Source: Candidatus Faecalibacterium faecipullorum (GTDB lineage: Bacteria; Bacillota; Clostridia; Oscillospirales; Ruminococcaceae). Taken from it: a DNA stretch of 10,216 nt. Numbering within the stretch: the first letter of the stretch is position 1; each line of letters starts with the position of its first letter. The notes beneath the pieces are model-generated. The model had not been told where the DNA came from. It saw only the letters and a program-made list of their open reading frames with translations, and ran no database searches. The stretch lies in the NCBI GenBank assembly GCA_019118985.1, contig DWXX01000014.1:1-10216 (forward strand). Direction: 5' to 3'. Shown here in pieces: positions 1 through 5,640 of this stretch. The position numbers were made by a program, and so were the translations under genes.

Positions 1-384
1 CCAGGCGGGGTAGACGCCGGCGGGCAGCACCATGTAGAGGGCGCGGCTGCGCGCGTCGCCCAGGGCTTCGACCAGGCGGCGGCTGGCGTCGGTCAGGTCG
101 ATGCAGGGCGCGCCGGCGCTGCGGGCGGCCCGGCGGCAGGCCTCGGGGTAGGGGCCGTGGCTGTGCTGCAGCCTGCCGTCTGGGTCAAAGCGCCGCCGGG
201 TCAGCGGGGTGACGAGGACAGGCAGCGCCCCGGCGGCCTGCGCCTCGCCGGCGTAGGCGGCAAGGTTTTGGGCGTACTGCGCGGGGTCGGCGTAGCCGCC
301 GGGGCTGTCGGCCTTTTCGTCGTTGTGGCCGAACTGGATCAGCAGCAGGTCGCCGGGGCGCTGCCGGGCGGCGGCCCCGCGGGC
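1..384 (-). pseudogene. 5'-truncated SGNH/GDSL esterase (rhamnogalacturonan acetylesterase-like), also cut by the window edge
   Basis: The minus strand is open for 128 codons from a TAA-TAG pair (390-385) to the window edge. It reads RPGDLLLIQFGHND and then DEKADSPGGYADPAQYAQNL. GHND is the SGNH-hydrolase block III (oxyanion-hole Asn), and IRPGDxxLIQFGHND is typical of rhamnogalacturonan acetylesterases, which deacetylate pectin. LPVLVTPLTRRRF and the later ALYMVLPAG also fit that family. The roughly 60 N-terminal residues that carry the catalytic Ser (GDS block) and block II Gly are absent. Neither of the other two minus frames upstream contains them, and the space is occupied by the CLC promoter and start. 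No ATG, GTG or Shine-Dalgarno lies in a usable position after the stops. The Asp/His block would lie beyond position 1 and cannot be seen. I infer a dead remnant; a sequencing or assembly deletion is the alternative. Confidence 0.75.
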
Positions 385-386
385 CT

Positions 387-415
387 ATTATATACCAGGG
401 CCTGGCGGGGGGCAA
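387..415 (-). promoter_or_regulatory. Sigma-A promoter reading leftward into the esterase remnant
   Basis: On the minus strand the -35 is TTGCCC (415-410) and the -10 is a perfect TATAAT (392-387), with a 17-nt spacer. Transcription would start near 380, directly in the truncated esterase frame, leaving no room for a ribosome binding site or start codon. This suggests the original promoter survived a deletion of the leader and the 5' coding part. Confidence 0.6.
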
Positions 416-419
416 CCCC

Positions 420-448
420 TTGCCCGCAGCCGCCGGATGTGGTAGACT
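420..448 (+). promoter_or_regulatory. Promoter of the CLC transporter gene
   Basis: The -35 is TTGCCC (420-425) and the -10 is TAGACT (443-448), with a 17-nt spacer and an extended TGG just before the -10. The start codon is about 55 nt downstream of the -10. The -35 forms an inverted repeat with that of the leftward promoter. Confidence 0.55.
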
Positions 449-503
449 GCATATAGCCAAACCGCCCGGTATGCCCCGGGCAATCGGATGAGGAGTGGGA
501 AGG

Positions 504-1754
504 ATGGAAATGGAAGATCGGCAGAAGTTCAAAACAGACTGCAAAGCCGCCCTGGGGCGGGTCTGTGCGCAGGCAAAGCGGCAGCTGACCCTGCTGGGGC
601 TGGCCGCGCTGGCGGGGGCCCTGGCCGGGGTGCTGACCGCCGTCTTTGGGCACGGGGTGCTGGCGGCGACCGCCGTGCGGGAGCGCTGGCCCTGGCTGCT
701 GGCCCTGCTGCCGGCCGGCGGGGCGCTGATCTGGCTGGTCTACGCCCGCTTTGGCGGGGCGTGCGGCCGGGGGATGGCCCTGGTCTTTGACGCCGAGGCC
801 GGCCGGCGGGAGGGGGTGCCCCGGCGGCTGGTGCCGCTGGCGGTCGGCGCGACCTGGCTGGGCCACCTGCTGGGCGCCAGCGTCGGGCGGGAAGGGGTGG
901 CCGTCCAGATCGCGGCGGCCGGCGCCAGCGCGCTGTCGCCCGCATTGCGCGACCCGGCGGACAGGCGCCGCCTGCTGACCGCCGGGGTGGCGGCGGGGTT
1001 CGCGGGGCTGTTCCGCACCCCGCTGGCGGCCACCCTGTTCGCGCTGGAGCTGTTCCGCGCGGGGGTGATGGAATACGACGTGCTGCTGCCCGCCCTGGCG
1101 GCCGCCCTGACCGCCTCGGCAGTGAGCGGCGGGCTGGGGGTCAGCCCCGCGTCGGCGAGCCTCGGGCCGGCCCCCGCCTTCACCGTCGAGACGCTGATCG
1201 CTCTGGCGGTGCTGGGGGCGGCCTGCGGGCTGACGGGGCGGCTGTTCGTGGGGCTGCTGCACGGGCTGAAAGACCGCCTGGGCCGCTGGATGCCCAACGC
1301 CTGCCTGCGGATCGTCCTGGTGGGGGCGCTGGTGGCGGTCTTCGGCTTTGCCACCGGCGGGCGGTACAACGGCCTGAGCGAGGGGATCGCCTCGGCGGCC
1401 CTGAGCGGGGCGGGCGTCTATGCCTGGGACTGGCTGGCCAAGCTCTGCCTGACGGCGGTCTGCCTGGCGGCCGGGTACCAGGGCGGGGAGGTGGCCCCCC
1501 TCTTCACCATCGGGGCGGCGCTGGGGGCGGTGCTGGCCGCCCCCCTCGGGCTGCCTGTGCCGGCTGCGGCGGCGCTGGGGTATGCGGCGGTCTTTGCCGC
1601 CGGTACCAACACCTTTGCGGCGGCGGTGCTGGTGGGGGTAGAGCTGTTCGGCGGCGGGTACGCCGGCTGCCTCTTCCTGGTATGCGCGGCGGCCTACGCC
1701 TGCAACGGCGGCCACTCGATCTACCCCCAGGGGCAGCAGGGGCGGGCCGGTTGA
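504..1754 (+). CDS. CLC-family anion transporter, fluoride/proton antiporter-like clade
   Basis: A 416-aa polytopic membrane protein, compact and without CBS domains, of the CLC family that moves halides or fluoride across the cytoplasmic membrane. The gating-glutamate motif is GREGV (residues 128-132, Glu130) rather than the chloride-type GREGP. The usual GSGIP serine region reads GRGMALVFD, with Met91. The third motif reads GGEVAPLF (327-334). AAGTNTFAAAVLVGVELFGG (366-385) fits helices near the second half of the pore, and a C-terminal Tyr407 could be the ion-coordinating tyrosine. GREG(T/V), a Met in place of Ser and GGEV are, from family knowledge, features of the CLC-F clade; the Ala at 331, where I expect Thr, differs. 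GTG495 and ATG510 are also in frame. ATG504 is chosen because AGGAG (491-495) lies 8 nt upstream. No fluoride riboswitch is visible. The substrate is inferred. Confidence 0.85.
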   Translation: MEMEDRQKFKTDCKAALGRVCAQAKRQLTLLGLAALAGALAGVLTAVFGHGVLAATAVRERWPWLLALLPAGGALIWLVYARFGGACGRGMALVFDAEAGRREGVPRRLVPLAVGATWLGHLLGASVGREGVAVQIAAAGASALSPALRDPADRRRLLTAGVAAGFAGLFRTPLAATLFALELFRAGVMEYDVLLPALAAALTASAVSGGLGVSPASASLGPAPAFTVETLIALAVLGAACGLTGRLFVGLLHGLKDRLGRWMPNACLRIVLVGALVAVFGFATGGRYNGLSEGIASAALSGAGVYAWDWLAKLCLTAVCLAAGYQGGEVAPLFTIGAALGAVLAAPLGLPVPAAAALGYAAVFAAGTNTFAAAVLVGVELFGGGYAGCLFLVCAAAYACNGGHSIYPQGQQGRAG

Positions 1755-1763
1755 AATTCGCCC

Positions 1764-1792
1764 TTGCCCCGGCGGCCGGACTATGGTACACT
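1764..1792 (+). promoter_or_regulatory. Promoter of the SpoIID/LytB-domain gene
   Basis: TTGCCC (1764-1769), a 17-nt spacer and TACACT (1787-1792), with TGG directly before the -10. It lies ten bases after the CLC stop codon. No terminator is visible between the two genes, so read-through is also possible. Confidence 0.6.
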
Positions 1793-1815
1793 TTGGGATA
1801 GTAATATAAAAAGAC

Positions 1816-1834
1816 AGGAGGGCGAACTGGTTTG
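1816..1834 (+). promoter_or_regulatory. Ribosome binding site that fixes a TTG start
   Basis: AGGAGGG (1816-1822) is a near-perfect Shine-Dalgarno, 9 nt ahead of TTG1832. The reading frame from this TTG begins with a textbook signal peptide. The next in-frame ATGs fall inside or after that signal peptide and have no comparable site, so the TTG is taken as the start. Confidence 0.75.
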
Positions 1835-2941
1835 AAGATCAAAACGCACATCGCACGGCAGGCGGCGGCCCTTGCCCTGGCGGGGGCCATGGCCTTTGCC
1901 GCCCCGCAGGCGGCTGCGGCGGCCGACACCATCGGCGGGGCGGACACCGCGCAGATCCCGGTCTCGCAGCAGCTGGAGGAAGAAAACTGCATCCAGTGGC
2001 TGCTGGACCTGCTGGGCCTGGGGCAGAGCAGCGAGCGGATCACCGTCAACTACCTGAACGTCAAGGGGCAGGGGCTGCGGCGGAACATGCGGCTGGACCT
2101 GGTGGACTGCCTGGTGGGCGTCACCTACACCGAACTGGGGTCGATCGGCAATTACGCTGAAATCTCCGACCGGGCTGCCGCCGAGGCATGGAAGGCGCAG
2201 GCCATCGCCATCCACTCCTATCTGGAATACCAGAACCAGTACGGCTCGTCGGCCAACGCCCTGACCTACACCCCGGTCGATCAGATCCCTTCGGACACCC
2301 GCCGCAAGATGGAAAAGGCCATCGAAGAGGTGGCCGACCTGCTGCTGGTCTACGACACCGGCAGCGGGTGGTCGGTCTGCGACGCGGTCTTTTCCTGCAG
2401 CGCGGGGTACAACACCCAGACCGGGGTATACGGCACCTGCTCGGCGCTGGACGCCTGGGGCACCGACGTGCCCTACCTGCAGAGCGTCGAGAGCCCCTAT
2501 GAAGAACAGTACCACAACATCCTGCGGCGGGTGATCGGCAAGGACTACCGGATGCTGGAGTACAACGACAGCCGCCACCCCGACGAGCCCTACGTCAGCG
2601 CCGACACCACCCACAAGAGCCTGGGCGGCTTTGTGCAGTACAATACCCTGGTGGTGAACGGGCGCAGCTACCGCTACCTCAATCAGTTCGTCAGCTCGCG
2701 GTACTGCTTCGACTTTACCGCCGACGCGGCCGGCACCCCGGCGATGGCCTACTACGGCTTCGGCCACGGGGTGGGGATGAGTCAGTGCGGCGCGGTGGGC
2801 TTTGCGCAGGAGCGCGGCTACAGCTACCGCGACATCCTGTCGACCTACTACACCGGCACCGCCCTGATGGACAGCGCCGACGGCAGCGTCAGCACCGGCG
2901 GGTGGAACCTGTTCGACTGGCTGTTCGGCTGGCTGTTCTAA
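1832..2941 (+). CDS. Secreted SpoIID/LytB-domain protein
   Basis: 369 aa, TTG start. Residues 1-31 form a signal peptide: KIK, then an Ala-rich hydrophobic core ending in AAAAA. Residues about 70-347 fit the SpoIID/LytB domain: YLNVKGQG, a VDCLVGVTYTELGS segment whose Glu101 aligns with the catalytic Glu position of SpoIID, WKAQAIAIHSYLEYQ (the conserved AQAxAxRTY region), SCSAGYNTQTG (186-198) and the C-terminal GFGHGVGMSQCGA (309-321). SpoIID proteins cut denuded peptidoglycan glycan strands during engulfment; LytB relatives enhance amidases. The protein should act outside the membrane. It is not next to spoIIR, spoIIQ or other sporulation genes, so a vegetative wall role is equally possible. 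The protein ends in GWNLFDWLFGWLF, a hydrophobic tail unusual for this family; a related CIQWLLDLLGLG stretch follows the signal peptide. A strong terminator follows. Confidence 0.85.
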   Translation: MKIKTHIARQAAALALAGAMAFAAPQAAAAADTIGGADTAQIPVSQQLEEENCIQWLLDLLGLGQSSERITVNYLNVKGQGLRRNMRLDLVDCLVGVTYTELGSIGNYAEISDRAAAEAWKAQAIAIHSYLEYQNQYGSSANALTYTPVDQIPSDTRRKMEKAIEEVADLLLVYDTGSGWSVCDAVFSCSAGYNTQTGVYGTCSALDAWGTDVPYLQSVESPYEEQYHNILRRVIGKDYRMLEYNDSRHPDEPYVSADTTHKSLGGFVQYNTLVVNGRSYRYLNQFVSSRYCFDFTADAAGTPAMAYYGFGHGVGMSQCGAVGFAQERGYSYRDILSTYYTGTALMDSADGSVSTGGWNLFDWLFGWLF

Positions 2942-2986
2942 GGGCAGGGGGCGGGCCCCTTCCCATCAGACAAGACCTTTGCGCAG

Positions 2987-3020
2987 GCAGGCGGGTGCGG
3001 AGCATCCGCCTGCTTTTTTT
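2987..3020 (+). terminator. Rho-independent terminator after the SpoIID/LytB gene
   Basis: A 12-bp stem (2987-2998 with 3002-3013, one G-T pair), a GGA loop, and seven T (3014-3020). Confidence 0.9.
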
Positions 3021-3040
3021 GCGCCGACGTGAAAAAGGGG

Positions 3041-3069
3041 TTGACAGAGGGCTGGTTCTCTGCTATACT
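3041..3069 (+). promoter_or_regulatory. Promoter of the T-box/trpB2 unit
   Basis: Consensus -35 TTGACA (3041-3046), 17-nt spacer, and TATACT (3064-3069) with TGC directly before it. This is the strongest -35 in the window. Transcription should start near 3076. Confidence 0.8.
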
Positions 3070-3075
3070 GCAATA

Positions 3076-3388
3076 AAGTTCAGGCGACTGAACAGACCAA
3101 ACCGATGAGAAAGAGGAGTACCCCGGGCGCCAAGCCTTCCAGAGAGCCGCGGCTGGTGTGATGCGGCAGGACAGGGCCGGGGGAATGGACTTTCGAGGGC
3201 AGAACGAGGGGCCGCCCCGGCGGCCCGGTAGCGCGACGGGGACTCCGCCCGTTATCAGGGGAGCGCGCGTTGTCAGACGTGCGGAAGTGAGTGGGCCGGC
3301 GCCGAGCGGCGCAGGTCAATTTGGGTGGCACCGCAGAGGTTTTCCAAAGCCTTTGTCCCAGAAGGAACTGGGACAGGGGCTTTTTTCT
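3076..3388 (+). ncRNA. T-box riboswitch, tRNA-Trp specific
   Basis: A T-box leader, in which uncharged tRNA stabilises an antiterminator. Stem I begins with the GATGAGA...GAGGAGTA region (3104-3120), and its apex shows the usual AGAGAGC...GGCTGGTG pattern (3141-3158). The specifier loop reads GAATGGACTTTCGAG; TGG (3186-3188) followed by A is the likely specifier (Trp). The conserved T-box is GGGTGGCACCGC (3323-3334). The acceptor-pairing tetranucleotide is UGGC, which needs a G discriminator base, as in bacterial tRNA-Trp. The antiterminator can be drawn as TTGGG (3321-3325) with CCCAG (3357-3361) and GCAGAGG (3333-3339) with CCTTTGT (3350-3356), leaving the seven-base UGGCACC bulge. It excludes the terminator at 3347-3388. 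The downstream gene is a tryptophan synthase beta chain, which agrees with the reading. Exact stem I and II pairing was not fully drawn. Confidence 0.93.
3347..3388 (+). terminator. T-box attenuator terminator
   Basis: A 15-bp stem with every position paired (3347-3361 with 3368-3382, two G-T pairs), loop AAGGAA, followed by a T run interrupted only by one C near 3387. Its left arm is shared with the T-box antiterminator. Confidence 0.92.
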
Positions 3389-3430
3389 ATGCCCCTGTCC
3401 GCACAGGACGACTGAAAAGGAGTGTAGAAG

Positions 3431-4828
3431 ATGAGCATCAACAAGATCCCCCACCGCCTTTACCTCACCGAAGACCAGATGCCGAAACGGTGGTTCAATC
3501 TGCGGTCGGCCATGCCGCAGCAGCCCGACCCCCTGCTCGACCCCGGCACCCTCCGCCCGCTGACCGTCCCCGACCTTGCGCCCATCTTCTGCGAGGAGCT
3601 GGCCCGTCAGGAGCTGGACGGCACGACGGAATATCTGGACATCCCCGAGCCGATCCAGGAGGTCTACCGGATGTTCCGCCCCTCGCCCCTCATCCGGGCC
3701 TACGCGCTGGAAAAGGCCCTCGGCACCCCCGCCAAAATCTACTATAAGTTCGAGGGGAACAACACCTCCGGCTCCCATAAGCTGAATTCGGCGGTGGCGC
3801 AGGCCTACTACGCCAAGCAGCAGGGGCTGGCCGGCGTCACCACCGAGACGGGCGCGGGCCAGTGGGGCACCGCCCTGGCCGAGGCGTGCGCCTACTTCGG
3901 CCTTACCTGCGATGTGTTCATGGTCAAGTGTTCTTACGAGCAGAAGCCCTTCCGCAAGGCGGTGATGGGTGTGTTCGACGCCGATGTCACCGCCTCGCCC
4001 TCCGCCACCACCGCGGTGGGCCGCAAGATCCTGGCGGAGAACCCCGGCACCACCGGCAGCCTGGGCTGCGCCATCTCGGAGGCGGTGGAAGCCGCCCTCG
4101 CCAGCGGCGGGACCAAGCGGTATGTGCTGGGCAGCGTCCTCAACCAGGTGGTGCTGCACCAGTCCATCATCGGGCTGGAGAGCAAGCTGGCCATGGAGCA
4201 GCTGGGCGAATACCCCGACGTGGTGATCGGCTGCGCCGGCGGCGGCTCCAACCTGGGCGGGCTGATCGCCCCCTTCATGGCCGACAAGCTGCATGGCGTG
4301 CGGGACGTCCGCTTTGTGGCGGTCGAGCCGGCGTCCTGCCCCTCCCTGACCCGCGGGCGGTACGCCTACGACTTCTGCGACACCGGGCGCGTCACCCCGC
4401 TGGCGCGGATGTACACGCTGGGCAGCGGCTTCATCCCCTCGGCCAGCCACGCCGGCGGCCTGCGCTACCACGGGATGAGCCCCATCCTCTCCAAGCTGTA
4501 CCACGACGGCTACATGGAGGCGGTGGCCTATGAGCAGACCCGGGTCTTTGAGGCGGCGGTCTTTTTCGCCAAGCACGAGACCATCCTGCCCGCGCCCGAG
4601 TCGGCCCACGCCATCCGCGGGGCGATGGACGAGGCGCTGCGCTGCAAGGAGACCGGCGAGGCGAAAACCATCCTCTTCGGGCTGACCGGCACCGGCTATT
4701 TCGACATGACCGCCTACGAGAATTACCTGTCCGGCCATATGACCGACACCATCCCCACCGACGATGACCTGGCGCGGGGCTTCGCCAGCCTGCCCGACAT
4801 CCCGCAGAACCGCTCGGCGCGCGGCTGA
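3431..4828 (+). CDS. trpB: Tryptophan synthase beta chain, TrpB2 type
   Basis: 465 aa, a PLP enzyme that joins indole and serine to give tryptophan. The PLP lysine lies in EGNNTSGSHKLNSA (Lys117), the catalytic Glu in ETGAGQWG (Glu139), and the phosphate-binding loop is GCAGGGSNLGG (267-277). The longer N-terminus (IPHRLYLTEDQMPKRWFN), Trp instead of His in ETGAGQWG, and the SYEQKPFRK segment mark the TrpB2 subgroup, which usually acts without, or only loosely with, TrpA. The start is supported by AAAAGGAG (3415-3422) 8 nt upstream. No other trp gene is adjacent; the gene forms a single unit behind its own Trp T-box. I infer that it salvages free indole or supplements tryptophan supply when charged tRNA-Trp is low. 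No obvious terminator separates it from the rplU promoter. Confidence 0.95.
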   Translation: MSINKIPHRLYLTEDQMPKRWFNLRSAMPQQPDPLLDPGTLRPLTVPDLAPIFCEELARQELDGTTEYLDIPEPIQEVYRMFRPSPLIRAYALEKALGTPAKIYYKFEGNNTSGSHKLNSAVAQAYYAKQQGLAGVTTETGAGQWGTALAEACAYFGLTCDVFMVKCSYEQKPFRKAVMGVFDADVTASPSATTAVGRKILAENPGTTGSLGCAISEAVEAALASGGTKRYVLGSVLNQVVLHQSIIGLESKLAMEQLGEYPDVVIGCAGGGSNLGGLIAPFMADKLHGVRDVRFVAVEPASCPSLTRGRYAYDFCDTGRVTPLARMYTLGSGFIPSASHAGGLRYHGMSPILSKLYHDGYMEAVAYEQTRVFEAAVFFAKHETILPAPESAHAIRGAMDEALRCKETGEAKTILFGLTGTGYFDMTAYENYLSGHMTDTIPTDDDLARGFASLPDIPQNRSARG

Positions 4829-4864
4829 GCGGCGCGGAATCTGCCGCAAAATCGAAACTTCCTC

Positions 4865-4893
4865 TTGCAATCGGGCGCAGATTCTGGTATACT
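4865..4893 (+). promoter_or_regulatory. Promoter of the rplU-rpmA-obg-mrnC operon
   Basis: TTGCAA (4865-4870), 17-nt spacer, and TATACT (4888-4893) with TGG directly before it. Transcription should begin near 4900, giving a leader of about 80 nt. Confidence 0.75.
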
Positions 4894-4900
4894 ATATCAG

Positions 4901-4960
4901 CCGCTTGGCGTAGGCTCCTGAAACGGCCCGGGTCCGGGCCTGCCTCGACGGCCAGCGAGT
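4901..4960 (+). promoter_or_regulatory. Structured 5' leader of rplU, probable L21 leader
   Basis: The leader can fold with CGCTTGG (4902-4908) against CCAGCG (4952-4957), one bulge, enclosing a 6-bp GGCCCG/CGGGCC hairpin (4925-4930 with 4935-4940). Firmicute rplU genes often carry an L21 leader thought to bind ribosomal protein L21 for feedback control. The position and structure fit, but I did not match it to a covariance model. Confidence 0.5.
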
Positions 4961-4981
4961 ACACAGAAAAGGATGAATCAC

Positions 4982-5293
4982 ATGTACGCAATCATCGTTA
5001 CCGGCGGTAAGCAGTACCGCGTGGAGCAGGGCGACATCGTCTACATCGAGAAGCTGGACGTTGAAGCTGACTCCGAAGTGAAGTTCGATCAGGTCCTCGC
5101 CGTGGGCGAGGAGGGCTCGGTCAAGGTGGGCGCCCCCGTTGTCGAGGGTGCGTCGGTCTCTGCCAAGGTCATCAAGAACGGCAAGGGCAAGAAGCTGAAC
5201 ATCATCACCTATCGTCCCAAGAAGCACAGTGCTCGCCGGATGGGCCATCGTCAGCCCTACACCAAGGTTGAGATCACTGCGATCAACGGCTAA
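4982..5293 (+). CDS. rplU: 50S ribosomal protein L21
   Basis: 103 aa, the normal length for L21, an early-binding 50S protein that contacts 23S rRNA. It starts MYAIIVTGGKQYRVEQGD, the family's typical N-terminus, and carries the conserved KxxxGKxxxxxTYRPKKHSARRMGHRQPYTKV-type C-terminal basic region (ending KVEITAING). An in-frame ATG at 4973 would add MNH, but AAAGGA (4968-4972) would then overlap that start; it sits properly ahead of ATG4982. It is the first gene of the operon, 14 nt before rpmA. Arg codon use is shifted to CGT, as in highly expressed genes. Confidence 0.95.
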   Translation: MYAIIVTGGKQYRVEQGDIVYIEKLDVEADSEVKFDQVLAVGEEGSVKVGAPVVEGASVSAKVIKNGKGKKLNIITYRPKKHSARRMGHRQPYTKVEITAING

Positions 5294-5307
5294 GGAGGAA
5301 GTTTACA

Positions 5308-5559
5308 ATGGCACACAAGAAAGGCGTAGGCAGCACCAAGAACGGCCGCGACTCCATGGCCCAGCGTCTGGGCGTGAAGCGTGCCGATGGGCAGAAGGTC
5401 CTGGCTGGCAACATCCTGGTCCGTCAGCGCGGCACCCACATCATGCCGGGTGAGAACGTTGGCAAGGGCAGCGATGACACCCTGTTCGCCCTGGTGGACG
5501 GCACCGTCCGCTTTGAGCGTGTGGGCAAGACCGGCAAGAAGTGCAGCGTCAAGCAGTAA
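5308..5559 (+). CDS. rpmA: 50S ribosomal protein L27, without the Firmicute N-terminal extension
   Basis: 83 aa. The N-terminus reads MAHKKGVGSTKNGRDS and continues RLGVKRADGQ, the mature L27 sequence whose tail reaches the peptidyl-transferase centre. In many Firmicutes L27 starts with an extension of about nine residues (LNLQFFA-like) that the protease Prp removes; here it is missing. AGGAGG (5294-5299) lies 8 nt before this ATG, so a longer start is not hidden upstream. The prp gene, normally between rplU and rpmA, is also absent: only 14 nt separate the two genes. Four of seven Arg codons are CGT, while obg next door uses none. Confidence 0.96.
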   Translation: MAHKKGVGSTKNGRDSMAQRLGVKRADGQKVLAGNILVRQRGTHIMPGENVGKGSDDTLFALVDGTVRFERVGKTGKKCSVKQ

Positions 5560-5590
5560 CTTCGCCGGGCCACCGAGAACTGCACACCGA

Positions 5591-5620
5591 AGAGCCGGAC
5601 CGTTTTGGCCCGGCTCTTTT
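5591..5620 (+). terminator. Terminator or attenuator between rpmA and obg
   Basis: AGAGCCGGACC pairs with GGCCCGGCTCT (5591-5601 with 5607-5617; one A-C mismatch), loop GTTTT, followed by TTT. It ends 20 nt before obg and probably lowers obg and mrnC expression relative to the ribosomal proteins. Confidence 0.75.
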
Positions 5621-5640
5621 GCGGTCATAAGGAGAAGGAT

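Noticed and set aside
449..503. Fluoride riboswitch upstream of the CLC gene
   Set aside because: The leader is only about 50 nt and lacks the conserved riboswitch core; only a short CCCGG hairpin is present.
3080..4870. 596-codon open frame on the minus strand across trpB2 and the T-box
   Set aside because: Antisense shadow of a GC-rich gene: low-complexity His/Gly/Ala protein, no ribosome site, and it crosses a T-box and a promoter.
5605..5640. Longer Obg start at ATG5605
   Set aside because: It would lie in the loop and right arm of the terminator hairpin without a ribosome site; ATG5641 has AAGGAG in the right place.
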